A stretch of 26,235 nucleotides of DNA from a virus. The number at the start of each line of letters is the position of its first letter. The first letter of the stretch is position 1. The stretch spans positions 1 through 26,235 of the IMG/VR virus record IMGVR_UViG_3300025309_000047; one strand, 5' to 3'. Of the stretch, positions 1 through 8,434 are shown one piece after another. Under the pieces are notes generated by a model. It searched no databases and was not told the origin of the DNA. It worked only from the letters and a program-made list of their open reading frames with translations. The position numbers were made by a program, and so were the translations under genes.

Positions 1-102
1 TGACCCGCCATTTAGTCTTACCCCCTGACCGTTGCATTTCCCACACTGTTGACACGGATAATCTTTACTGAGTAGGCCGCCTGTCGTCTCACAGTAACTC
101 AC
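1..102 (-). CDS. Cys-rich small protein, 5' part only (runs off the left edge)
   Basis: A GTG start at 102 overlaps the TGA of the preceding gene (GTGA) and has GGAGG seven bases upstream. The 34 visible codons stay open to the window edge. The peptide contains CQQCGKCNG, a CxxCxxC cluster like those in DnaJ-type or ribbon zinc sites, plus an earlier Cys at residue 4. It is probably a small metal-binding phage protein, but the family is not recognised and the C-terminus is missing. Its start inside the end of the lysis cassette suggests it is co-translated with it. Confidence 0.5.
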   Translation of the reverse strand, partial: MSYCETTGGLLSKDYPCQQCGKCNGQGVRLNGGS

Positions 103-227
103 AACTCGACCTCCGCGAACATCGGGCATTGTCGGTATCGTGAACATGCTTTGCCGGTGCAGGACGAGAAGCATTTTAACAGTTCGGTTTCTGCCAGGTC
201 TTCCATACGTTCGTCAAGAATTCCCAT
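99..227 (-). CDS. 42-residue Cys-rich protein of unknown function
   Basis: This short ATG-started frame begins inside the end of the lysozyme gene (14-base overlap) and has GGGAGG six bases before the ATG, so it is probably translated. The N-terminal half is acidic and helical (MGILDERMEDLAETELLK). The C-terminal half holds four cysteines in the pattern C-x3-C-x4-C-x5-C (residues 19, 23, 28, 34), which could bind zinc or form disulfides. I do not recognise the family. Its TGA overlaps the GTG of the next Cys-rich frame, so the two tiny genes form a coupled pair. Confidence 0.55.
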   Translation of the reverse strand: MGILDERMEDLAETELLKCFSSCTGKACSRYRQCPMFAEVEL

Positions 228-660
228 TATGAGCCTCCCAGAGTTCGATTTCGTTCTGCCGTCTGTTTACCAGACCCGCGACTTGTTTGCCGCCCGCTTT
301 TGTCCAACGCATCAACTGTTCTGGTACTGAATTATACTCTCTGCAATTAAGCCTCATGAGTAGCGTCGAATCTAAAAAGGCTCCGGTCCCCACATTGAAA
401 GCAAAGGCTACAAGCGCATCAAATTGATTCTGCGTGAGAGGTACTTTCACGTACATATTTACCACACGCTCAAAGCGTACCAGATCCTTTTTAAGCAGTT
501 CAAACGCTTGGTCGTGAGTGATGCCGTTGCTAAAATCTTCACCCTTCTGGATCAAATGTCCGACTCCAATAGTCGGCAGTCCTGCGGCGTCATTGTAGAC
601 GTGGAGAATTGTCCCTTCCCACTCCATCAGCTTCGCTATGCCGTTATCGGAGATTTTCAT
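214..660 (-). CDS. Endolysin, T4-type lysozyme (glycoside hydrolase family 24)
   Basis: This 148-residue muramidase cleaves peptidoglycan between N-acetylmuramic acid and N-acetylglucosamine to release progeny. The catalytic triad is visible as E15, D24 and T30, with exactly the spacing of T4 lysozyme E11, D20 and T26. It sits in the typical contexts MEWEG and YNDAAGLPTIGVGH. Length fits the family. The N-terminus (MKISDNGIAKL) is not hydrophobic, so there is no signal-anchor and release should need a holin. The ATG overlaps the TGA of the upstream membrane-protein gene by one base (TGATG), coupling the enzyme to a plausible holin or lysis partner. The gene comes directly after tail fibre and lysis-region genes, the usual late position. 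Confidence 0.93.
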   Translation of the reverse strand: MKISDNGIAKLMEWEGTILHVYNDAAGLPTIGVGHLIQKGEDFSNGITHDQAFELLKKDLVRFERVVNMYVKVPLTQNQFDALVAFAFNVGTGAFLDSTLLMRLNCREYNSVPEQLMRWTKAGGKQVAGLVNRRQNEIELWEAHNGNS

Positions 661-1004
661 CAGTGACCACCGTTCGTTTTAAGCCAGTTAATCACAAAGC
701 TCTTAACCATCATAAATATTCCGCTTACCATGCCTGTTACCAAAGCGGTGATAATAACCATTGACGCTATGCGCTGAGTCTTAATCATGTTGCGTGCTCT
801 GGATTTCAACGTCTCTTGTTCTTCACCTTCAAATGGACAGACGTGAGGTGTGTTGGCTACCTTGGCGATCCGGTATATCAACAGCACATCGCCTTTGGTT
901 AATGAGTATTCTCGACGTTCGACTCCCACATGCTCTGTCGAGTCGGGCAAGGACTCCATTATGTCTTGGAGCTTGTCTACTTCGGTTTCCTGGTTATCGG
1001 GCAT
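660..1004 (-). CDS. Single-span membrane protein, candidate holin or lysis accessory protein
   Basis: The protein has 114 residues from the ATG at 1004, which has GGAGGGG a few bases upstream. A longer in-frame TTG at 1058 lacks a comparable site. The first ~75 residues are soluble and acidic (MPDNQETEVDKLQDIMESL). One strongly hydrophobic helix follows at about residues 80-103 (ASMVIITALVTGMVSGIFMM), then a short tail ending WLKTNGGH. Its position immediately before the lysozyme, with a one-base stop/start overlap, makes a holin or other lysis membrane protein the best guess. A single C-terminal span with a large soluble head is unlike classical class I or II holins, so a spanin-like or regulatory role is possible. 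Confidence 0.6.
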   Translation of the reverse strand: MPDNQETEVDKLQDIMESLPDSTEHVGVERREYSLTKGDVLLIYRIAKVANTPHVCPFEGEEQETLKSRARNMIKTQRIASMVIITALVTGMVSGIFMMVKSFVINWLKTNGGH

Positions 1005-1191
1005 TGTCCCCTCCGGTATTAGAATCTTTATAGCACGCCCCGCACTTATGTTTTCCAAGATGGTCGAGTATCCTATTCCCCGCTGTCGTCAAGTCATTGA
1101 TAATCCCATCAATCGGCAGATAATCTCTATCGTCTCGCACAACCATTAGGCGGGCCATTGACTGCCCTATAATGTCGAGAGCGGTTATCAT
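994..1191 (-). CDS. 65-residue hypothetical protein
   Basis: The ATG overlaps the TGA of the tail fibre gene by four bases (ATGA), and the frame ends inside the start of the membrane-protein gene, so it fits the tightly packed operon. The protein starts MITALDIIGQSMARLMVV and has two cysteines near the C-terminus (KCGACYKD), followed by a polar tail. No membrane span or known domain is seen. Its position between tail fibre and lysis genes is compatible with a lysis-region or fibre accessory role, but no function can be given. Confidence 0.6.
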   Translation of the reverse strand: MITALDIIGQSMARLMVVRDDRDYLPIDGIINDLTTAGNRILDHLGKHKCGACYKDSNTGGDNAR

Positions 1192-3449
1192 CTGACCAGT
1201 TCGATTGAGTAAGACGAAAGCGTTATAGATTCCGCCGCATCGCCCAGCTGGAAAAATAACTCCACGAAGAACGTATCCCCGAAATTCACCCCGAATGTCT
1301 GTGTGCCGAATGTGTCTGTCGATTTGGTCCCGGCGTCATAAACCTGTACCTGATAATGTCCAACGTTAGTACTGACCGCGTTAACAAAAACATCCACCGA
1401 CCATGCGTTTGTGGTAGTGACAACCTGATTAACAATACCGGTGCCTGACCCAGCTGCACCCATTTCCACGCGAATAGTTTTGCTTGCGGTACCGGTTTTT
1501 AATCCCGAGGCTTTAACTCTGAATCTCGTCAAACCGTTCAAAACCAGCCATGATCTGATTGGTTTGGAAAATATCAGGGTCTCCGCTGTGGTTCCGGTGT
1601 GGGCTGAGTTTGGAGAAACCCGAGCGACATAGCCGTCGTTCAAAATCCCCTTGACCAGTGCGCCACCTGATTCCGATGTGTTGACGTATGCATTTGTAGC
1701 GCCTTCTAGGATGTTGTTACTGAGTATCATGTCCTGACCGACGTAGGTAGCCCCAGCAGCAATGAGTATTGAATCTGTGTTTGTAAGACCGCAATCATTG
1801 CCAATTACGATGTGCTGTTCGCCAGCTAGCCTCATACCAATTAATTCACCACGGGTGGTGTTGTGGCTAATCGTGCATCCTTTGGCGTATTTAGGTATCG
1901 CAATACCTGCGGCAGTGTTGCTGTACGTCTGATTGCCGGTTACGGTGATGTTATTCTGAATAACCGTATTATCCCCTACGACTGTAATGCCATAGTTGTT
2001 GTCATTGGTATGGTTGCCTGTAACAATCGAACCAGATGCGTCCAAATCGGGGTCGATGTCATGCCCCACATTAATCCCTGATGCATCGTTGTTGTGTGCC
2101 GTACAGCCAATAACCTTGTTACGGGGTCCGTTGATAGATATACCACTGTTGGCTATCCCTGCGCCGTTGCTGTTGGCCGTAACACCTGATATCTCGACAT
2201 CGTTCGAAAGGAAAGTGACAACTCCGGACCCACCGTTGCTGCTGTAACTGCCACCGGATACCCTGTTGCCGTAAGTATTTGTTACGGTGCCATTCAGTTT
2301 TTTGTACATCAAAGCCGAGTATTTGGCGGCAGACATATTGGAGTTGTTGACGACGGCGTTGGAGCATTCAACGAATGTGACACCGGCACGACCGGCTGTT
2401 GTTGCCTCCGAGACTCCGTTGCCGTTGACCATCGTAACGTTATCCATGGCTACGGAAGACGCTCCGGTAATTAGAACTGTGGCGAAGTCGGCGGATTGAT
2501 TCGCCTGGTTGCCGTCTATCGTGATACCGCTTATTTTATGGTTATACGCCCCGGTTGATGATATTAGCGGGGTTGACTGGCTGTCGGCATGTTTCAGCGT
2601 TCCAGAACCTTCTATTTTGACGCTACCGTTATACGTAATAGATGCAGTCGTGTAAGTAACTCCATCTTGTAACTTGACGACTCCACCTGTTGCTATGGCT
2701 TTACCTACTGCGTCCGTGCCGGAACCAAACCACTCCGGGCGGGATTCCTTCAGGCCGGTGAGAGTTTTACCGCTGGCAACAACGAATAATCCCGGCGACT
2801 GAACAACCACGTTTGTATTCGCATGGAATACCGCATTGTCATTGACTGTGATAGGTGAGTCCACAATAAGAGTCACATTTGATGACCCTATTGCCGTTAT
2901 TGCGGCGGAAATGTCGGCCCCGTAGCTGCTGGCGGAAACTGCAATACTAATATAAGGAGGGGCAGAAAGTAAAAACTCGACGGCACTGCCTGCTGCGTTC
3001 CACGCAAACAGACCGGACGGCACAACGGCAGGTAGTGAAACACTTACGGTAGACCCGTGAGGGATTTTTAACGAACGGTCATTCTTTTCTTTTTCCTGCT
3101 GGGCTATCATCATCTGTTTGTCAATAACGGTTTCTAAAGACTCGGCGGTAAAGGCTTCGCCATCGGTATAGTCAGTGTCTTGCGTTAACTCCATATTGCG
3201 GAGAAGGGTCAAAGTTGAACCGGTAGGACATTTGCTCCCAGCCGTCAAAACAACGGTGCCGCCTGCAACATTCCCAGCCCCGGTAACGCTGTAATCGGTA
3301 TTCAATACAAGATCGGTTGCCGCCCCACCTTCTGCAGTTACGACAGCTTGTATATCGTTGTCTTCGAAGATCCTAAACGGATAACTAAAAACCGTTGTGA
3401 CTCCGTTGCCGGAATAAGATACTTTGGTTGTTTCAATTGATACGGTCAT
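1188..3449 (-). CDS. Tail fibre / tailspike with T7-fibre-type N-terminus and beta-helix body
   Basis: The protein has 753 residues from the ATG at 3449, which has GGGGAG five bases upstream and lies one base after the previous stop. An alternative in-frame start at 3482 lies inside the preceding gene. The N-terminal ~150 residues (TKVSYSGNGVTTVFSYPFRI) resemble the virion-attachment part of T7-like fibres and spikes. Roughly residues 230-600 are rich in short Asn/Gly/Val/Ser rungs (for example SGVTANSNGAGIANSGIS and VIGCTAHNNDASGI), the pattern of a right-handed parallel beta-helix seen in tailspikes and pectate-lyase-like depolymerases. The last ~120 residues look like a beta-sandwich. It should bind, and perhaps degrade, a surface polysaccharide of the host. 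Enzymatic activity is inference. Confidence 0.85.
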   Translation of the reverse strand: MTVSIETTKVSYSGNGVTTVFSYPFRIFEDNDIQAVVTAEGGAATDLVLNTDYSVTGAGNVAGGTVVLTAGSKCPTGSTLTLLRNMELTQDTDYTDGEAFTAESLETVIDKQMMIAQQEKEKNDRSLKIPHGSTVSVSLPAVVPSGLFAWNAAGSAVEFLLSAPPYISIAVSASSYGADISAAITAIGSSNVTLIVDSPITVNDNAVFHANTNVVVQSPGLFVVASGKTLTGLKESRPEWFGSGTDAVGKAIATGGVVKLQDGVTYTTASITYNGSVKIEGSGTLKHADSQSTPLISSTGAYNHKISGITIDGNQANQSADFATVLITGASSVAMDNVTMVNGNGVSEATTAGRAGVTFVECSNAVVNNSNMSAAKYSALMYKKLNGTVTNTYGNRVSGGSYSSNGGSGVVTFLSNDVEISGVTANSNGAGIANSGISINGPRNKVIGCTAHNNDASGINVGHDIDPDLDASGSIVTGNHTNDNNYGITVVGDNTVIQNNITVTGNQTYSNTAAGIAIPKYAKGCTISHNTTRGELIGMRLAGEQHIVIGNDCGLTNTDSILIAAGATYVGQDMILSNNILEGATNAYVNTSESGGALVKGILNDGYVARVSPNSAHTGTTAETLIFSKPIRSWLVLNGLTRFRVKASGLKTGTASKTIRVEMGAAGSGTGIVNQVVTTTNAWSVDVFVNAVSTNVGHYQVQVYDAGTKSTDTFGTQTFGVNFGDTFFVELFFQLGDAAESITLSSYSIELVR

Positions 3450-3450
3450 G

Positions 3451-3849
3451 TTATCTCCCCAATACGAAAGTATCTGATTCAAGCGTCAAGTAGAAAGTTT
3501 CAACGCCATTGAGATAAATCTTGACCGGTTCCAAAGTAGCGGTTCCGGTTTGTACGCAAGTAAACTTCATTGCTGACAGAGTAATGTTATTTGTGTATCC
3601 GGTGGTAGAATAATTACCGAATCCCTTAGTACCTAACACATACGACCTGGAATAAGCGGAATCAGGCGAAAAGCCTTGAATCGGCGTTTTCAGATAGCCG
3701 TCTTTTTTAAGAGCGTCACTCATACCGAATACGGTACAGGTTTTCGATGTTGCGGAAGAAAACGCCCTGAATCCGACTTTTGTCAAATCGGTTGCGTTCG
3801 CCATCGATACGGAAAAAATCAAAAGCACCGCTAAAATTACTGTCTTCAT
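3451..3849 (-). CDS. Secreted protein with Sec signal peptide, unknown function
   Basis: This 132-residue protein has a textbook signal peptide: MKT, then a hydrophobic core ILAVLLIFSVSM, then a likely cut after ANA (residue 19). A perfect AAGGAGGT lies five bases before the ATG. The mature part is about 113 residues, mostly beta-type, with two cysteines (about residues 38 and 98) that could pair in the periplasm. It sits between the giant internal virion protein and the tail fibre, an odd place for a periplasmic protein. A second signal-peptide protein lies near the portal gene. It could act at the host envelope (superinfection exclusion or receptor masking) or be a secreted fibre-associated factor. 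The family is not recognised. Confidence 0.7.
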   Translation of the reverse strand: MKTVILAVLLIFSVSMANATDLTKVGFRAFSSATSKTCTVFGMSDALKKDGYLKTPIQGFSPDSAYSRSYVLGTKGFGNYSTTGYTNNITLSAMKFTCVQTGTATLEPVKIYLNGVETFYLTLESDTFVLGR

Positions 3850-3862
3850 TTGATACCTCCTT

Positions 3863-6800
3863 TTATTTCCGCTCTTCAGCGTTCTGTATTTTATTGTTTA
3901 ACTCGTCCAAATCTTCACCTTCGATATCCGTTTTTAACATGTATTTATCAATTTTGCTTTCGTAAATATCACGAAGTTCATCCCGTTGTGAATCAGTGGC
4001 TTTCGACCAAGCATGAATTGCATTCCCAATATCCAGATTATCAAAAGCGGCCTGTATCGCAGTCATTTCGGTCTGCTTTTCGATGTTGGATTGTTCTTTT
4101 GGAGACATGGAGTCAAAAACGGTTTGTTGATCCGGTAATAACGGCTTACCGTTTCTGATCCGACTTATTATATCCCGTTTTTGTTTGCTTACGTCGCTGT
4201 ATGAATTGGCGTTGATACCTATTAAGTCAACCAGTACCCCAGCTACCTTATCGGCGGAAACATCGTCTTTCGCTTTTATGGCATTCTGCAGGCTTATTGG
4301 TGTGAAAGCGCGATAAGTAGCGTTGCCCCCTGTAAATGGCTCGCCTTCCCTATCTTTACCTTTCAGCCAGCTTACCACGACGCTGGTAGTGGGAGGGGTT
4401 TTATTGGTGATGAAATCAATCAATGCATCAAATAGAGTCCTTTGCCCAAAACCTGTACCATATTCGGTGACAAGGCCGGTCTGCGTATTTTTTGACGAAT
4501 TGGTTAAAAGCCTCGCTGCAAGAGTTACGATTGAAGCCGCGCCGCCTGTAATGTCGAAGCGGGTTTCTCCTACCTTGATCTTTCCGAAATCGGTGCTTTT
4601 TGGATCCAACTCCGCGCTACCAGGTTTGAGAGCGTTTGCGATAGACATTAGCGTGGCGGTTTCGGCGACGATCTTAAGCAGATTCACAACGGCTTCTTTG
4701 CGGGCAAATTTGCTTTCTAGTCCCGCTGTAAAGTTATGAGCGGTCAATACATCAATATTACCTTTCAGCATTTTGGGCGCCCATAGAATAAGTCTTATAG
4801 CACCGGACTGCCCACGGTTCCCCCATTGCCCCCTTGATGTTAGGGAGTTGATGAGTTTTCCAAGGCTTTCAGCTTGTGCCTTGTTGGTCATATCGACGCC
4901 GTTTTCCTTGGCCTTGGTGGAAAGCAAGTCGTAAAGATCCGTTCTCATTCTCATACCGCTACCGGTAAAGGCTGCTTCGGATGCTTTAAAAACTCTTCCG
5001 ATTACGGGGATACGTTCCGGTAACGTAGTAGGAAACTGTTCTTCCGTAAGTGCGATAATTTTCGCTCTTTGGTATTCGCCGTTAAGATAATTGGGGCGCG
5101 ACACAATATCGGCCATCATCGCGTCATGGGCGTTTTTGCCTCCAAGAGTATTGGCAAAGTCCGAGAATGATGCTTTTGCACCCGGCCACCAAGCCGAAGG
5201 ATGGGTCATTAAGGTTTTTAAGCCCTGTCTGCCTAAAAATGAGTTATCAAGGGAAGCTACCATTGCAATAGAGTTATCGGTGATGGTCTTCAATGCCCCC
5301 GTCCCGGCGTCCCATACCGCTTTTGACTTGTTGTCCTGCCATGTTGTTTTCAACTCTTGTGCGTGGTTCTTTAACAAAGTCTTTATAGAAGCGTTCGCGC
5401 CTTTTAGGTCGTTTACGTAGTTTTCGTAAGCCACCCTTGCAGCACCATAGTCCAGGCGGTTGCCGCCGCTCTCAATGGCGTCTCGTGCGTCTGAGGCTAT
5501 TTTTGACAAACGGACGATCTGCGCGGCTTCTTCTTTCGATACCGTACCCATTGCACTTTGGGCTGACTGGAAGTTTTCCTTTGCCCTGTCGCGTTCGGCT
5601 TTTAACTTCTTGCCTTGCGCGTCAAGGGTAACGGGCGTTCTTTCCTTCTTGGCAAAATCACCGTCGGCAAGGGCTTTTTCGAGTCTCGCGGTTTCGTTGG
5701 TAATGCGGGTTTTAAAGGACTGCAAACGTGCCGCTTCGGGGTCTTTCGGCGGCTTAGCGTCCTTTTGCATCTGTTTGTATTCTTCGTTCAGTTTATCAAG
5801 TTGCGACTGCTTCTCGGAAATTTCAGGCGTCCGTGGTGTGGCTCTCTGTTTCTTATTCGGTTCAAGGTCGTGTTCATCAATCCGGCGCTGTTTCTCCGCA
5901 ATGGCTTTATCGAGTGCTTTCTCTTTGGCCTTGATCTGCTTTTCCGTGTCAGCCATGAACTTTTTGCCAGCGGTTATCAAAGGGTCTTCGTCGGGGACAC
6001 CCTTCTTTTTCATCTCTTCGAGTAAGGTCTTTTTCTCCTGCCACTTGGTACGGAGGGCGTCGCGTTCGGCGGCAAGCTTGGTTGCCTCTTCGTCGTACTT
6101 GACCGCTTCTTTTTTAGCCAGTTCCCTGCCGGTTTCTATCTGTCTTTTGAGGTCGGCAATCTGATTTTTAAGAGCGGTCTTTCTGGCGTCCTGCGCAGTT
6201 TTCCATTGTTCTTCCGGTGATTTGGTGGAGTCAACATCAAGACCACTTTCCCGCATGGCCTGCTTGACTTCTTTCTGCAGTTCGCGAACCTTGTCGCTTA
6301 CGGGGTCGCGTTGGAGCCCTGACCGTTGGGGGGATTCGCCACCTTGTGCATCTTCGAGAGCCGAAACCAAACGCGCCTGGCGTTTCAATTCCCTTAACTG
6401 GATATTGATTTCGTCCTGGCTCATCTTCGAGGTTTCGCCATAACCTGAAATAGCGTCCCTTATCTCACGTTTCGAAACGCCTTTGATAAAGCGTTGTACT
6501 TCGCTGTGGACTGAATCAACAACACCTTCCACGGTGAGGACACCGGCTTTAATCCGATTCTTTGCCATTTCGACAAGCACCGGGATAGCTGCGGGGTCAA
6601 TACCAACATTCAATTTATTGGGGTTCAGGATGGAATTGAGTTTGCTAGTCAGGTCTTTAAATTCAGCATCAAGCGCGGCTCTGCTTGACTGTCTGGTAGT
6701 CTTACGGGTAGTTTTGGCTATTTCGGTGACAACCTGCTTATGCACCTTTTCGGCGTGCTTCTTGGCAAGTTCCTCTTCGTAGGATGTAAGTTTGGTTTGT

Positions 6801-8434
6801 GCCTCGTCCAGCTTGGCGGTAAGTTCGTCAATTTTGGCGGTTGATTCGGGAGACAGGCCTTGCTTTTTGGCGTTTTCTTTCCGGTCCGCAATGACTTCCT
6901 GAATATCCCTTACAGGGTCCATATTAAGACGAGAGTCAGCCGCTTTGATGGCCTGGCCGTACTCAGTTAGCCTTGTTGGAACGGTTGACTCTGTGGCGAG
7001 TTTGCGGACGGTTTCAACGTCACCTTCCTTAATAGCCCTGATCTTGACCGCTTCATACATAGTGGCTTCACGTACGCCTTCTGGGGGTAATTCTTCACCC
7101 ATAGCCATACGTTTAGCGGCTTCATAGTCGGCTTCCATGATATAAGTAGCGCGGTCGGCCTGGTCTTTCATGGACATGGTTTTGTATTCGGGAAGTGCGC
7201 CGAAATCTTTCGTCAGTTTGGCTTCGATGGCGTCAGCTTCGGCCCGTTGGGCAAGTCGGCTTTCGTTGGTTTCCGGTTTTGGTGTTTCTTCAGGTTTTCC
7301 TTCCGCCACCTTTTCTGCTTCAATCTTTGTTTCGATATCCCTTACCGACGGCTTACTGTCTACGCTCATATCCTTGATATGCTCAGGCGTGATATGTTCC
7401 GCGTTGGCGGCTATATCTGAAACAGGTATTTCAACCGGCTTATCGGTGAATTTTGCCTCATGATACTGTGTCGTATCGGTCAGCACTTCTTCCGGTTTCA
7501 GTTTCTTTTCCGCCAGTAGTGAATCAAACTTTTCAACCGGCATGGTGACGGTAGGCATTTCGCCTGCAGAGGCAGTAAAGTCTTTGAACGTCTCAACGTC
7601 CCGCTTGGCAAGTTTGGATTCTTTGGCTACGTTGACTATATCAAGAATCTTGTTAGCATTCGCATCTGAGATAGTAGCGGGTCTTTCGGCTATTCCGCTA
7701 TGAACTGCCTTGCCAAATACCACCCAAGGAGCGAATTCTCCGGCCACCTGGACGCCTGCGTAAGTATTCGGAAAGTTGCGCTTGAATGTGTCACCTGTCG
7801 CGGCGTCTATCGCGTCTACGGCGGCAGGAATAGCGGTCATTATCTTACCGGTTGCATCGACCTGCTGTTTGCCTGATTCTGTCTGGGGTTGATAAATCTG
7901 TACACCAAGATTCTCGTGAAACTTATCCGAAATACCAGAAAGTGTCGGCATACGCTCGTTGACGATCGCCCCGGCTATTTCCGCCCCTGTGCTGCCAATG
8001 ATATTTGGGATTGCCGTTAGCGTCATTGCGCCCAACTGAGTGACTTGGTTTGCCACGTTTTCCGCTATGCCAACGATATTTTTACCGGCACCCTTCAAAG
8101 CGGTCAAAGCGGTTTCCACTTTGGTCAGTTTCGGATGATCGTCGTAAGATATCTTGGCGTTTTCTGGGTTGGAAAGGAAAGCGGCTGTATAGGGTGAATT
8201 GTCAACTAGCCTGCTAAAGTCGTCCATCAGAATGCTAGCATCTTCCCAACTCGACGGACGTTTGGCGGGTGCGGCTAACGCAACCGGCAGACCGCGCTTA
8301 ATCGTTTTGTTGCGATTAGCGGCGTACTGGTCAGGGTTGGTATCGTGTGCAATCAGTGCCGACTTGGTTAAAGCCGACTTGGTTGCGTTAGAGTCTTCCT
8401 CGTCAAATTGTGCAAGTAAATCTTCGACTGACAC
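3863..8434 (-). CDS. Giant internal virion protein (T7 gp16-like position; large polyvalent-type)
   Basis: The protein has 1523 residues. Its GTG start overlaps the TAG of the upstream gene (TAGTG), with AAGGAAGG before it. Order and size match the third T7-like ejectosome protein, which leaves the capsid and helps form the DNA channel across the cell envelope. About residues 111-155 form a weakly hydrophobic, glycine-rich stretch. About 510-1000 are very rich in Lys, Glu and Ala and look like long coiled coils. From about 1060 a globular region starts (NSFLGRQGL, then LTSRGQWGNRGQSGAIRLI near 1200) like the conserved C-terminal parts of large polyvalent phage proteins. No lytic transglycosylase motif, as found at the N-terminus of T7 gp16, was recognised. 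Confidence 0.82.
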   Translation of the reverse strand: MSVEDLLAQFDEEDSNATKSALTKSALIAHDTNPDQYAANRNKTIKRGLPVALAAPAKRPSSWEDASILMDDFSRLVDNSPYTAAFLSNPENAKISYDDHPKLTKVETALTALKGAGKNIVGIAENVANQVTQLGAMTLTAIPNIIGSTGAEIAGAIVNERMPTLSGISDKFHENLGVQIYQPQTESGKQQVDATGKIMTAIPAAVDAIDAATGDTFKRNFPNTYAGVQVAGEFAPWVVFGKAVHSGIAERPATISDANANKILDIVNVAKESKLAKRDVETFKDFTASAGEMPTVTMPVEKFDSLLAEKKLKPEEVLTDTTQYHEAKFTDKPVEIPVSDIAANAEHITPEHIKDMSVDSKPSVRDIETKIEAEKVAEGKPEETPKPETNESRLAQRAEADAIEAKLTKDFGALPEYKTMSMKDQADRATYIMEADYEAAKRMAMGEELPPEGVREATMYEAVKIRAIKEGDVETVRKLATESTVPTRLTEYGQAIKAADSRLNMDPVRDIQEVIADRKENAKKQGLSPESTAKIDELTAKLDEAQTKLTSYEEELAKKHAEKVHKQVVTEIAKTTRKTTRQSSRAALDAEFKDLTSKLNSILNPNKLNVGIDPAAIPVLVEMAKNRIKAGVLTVEGVVDSVHSEVQRFIKGVSKREIRDAISGYGETSKMSQDEINIQLRELKRQARLVSALEDAQGGESPQRSGLQRDPVSDKVRELQKEVKQAMRESGLDVDSTKSPEEQWKTAQDARKTALKNQIADLKRQIETGRELAKKEAVKYDEEATKLAAERDALRTKWQEKKTLLEEMKKKGVPDEDPLITAGKKFMADTEKQIKAKEKALDKAIAEKQRRIDEHDLEPNKKQRATPRTPEISEKQSQLDKLNEEYKQMQKDAKPPKDPEAARLQSFKTRITNETARLEKALADGDFAKKERTPVTLDAQGKKLKAERDRAKENFQSAQSAMGTVSKEEAAQIVRLSKIASDARDAIESGGNRLDYGAARVAYENYVNDLKGANASIKTLLKNHAQELKTTWQDNKSKAVWDAGTGALKTITDNSIAMVASLDNSFLGRQGLKTLMTHPSAWWPGAKASFSDFANTLGGKNAHDAMMADIVSRPNYLNGEYQRAKIIALTEEQFPTTLPERIPVIGRVFKASEAAFTGSGMRMRTDLYDLLSTKAKENGVDMTNKAQAESLGKLINSLTSRGQWGNRGQSGAIRLILWAPKMLKGNIDVLTAHNFTAGLESKFARKEAVVNLLKIVAETATLMSIANALKPGSAELDPKSTDFGKIKVGETRFDITGGAASIVTLAARLLTNSSKNTQTGLVTEYGTGFGQRTLFDALIDFITNKTPPTTSVVVSWLKGKDREGEPFTGGNATYRAFTPISLQNAIKAKDDVSADKVAGVLVDLIGINANSYSDVSKQKRDIISRIRNGKPLLPDQQTVFDSMSPKEQSNIEKQTEMTAIQAAFDNLDIGNAIHAWSKATDSQRDELRDIYESKIDKYMLKTDIEGEDLDELNNKIQNAEERK

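Noticed and set aside
1188-3449. Diversity-generating retroelement targeting the tail fibre, suggested by the BPP-1-like capsid
   Set aside because: No reverse transcriptase, template repeat or C-type-lectin variable region is present in the window, and the fibre is a beta-helix type.
5460-6164. Long plus-strand open frame (234 codons) opposite the giant internal virion gene
   Set aside because: It lies in the shadow of a Lys/Glu/Ala-rich coiled-coil coding region, has a Ser/Phe/Leu-rich composition typical of antisense frames, and resembles no protein I recognise.
8340-8390. Short direct repeat near the start of the giant gene (KSALTKSAL)
   Set aside because: It is a five-codon in-frame duplication in coding sequence, with no sign of a regulatory or mobile role.
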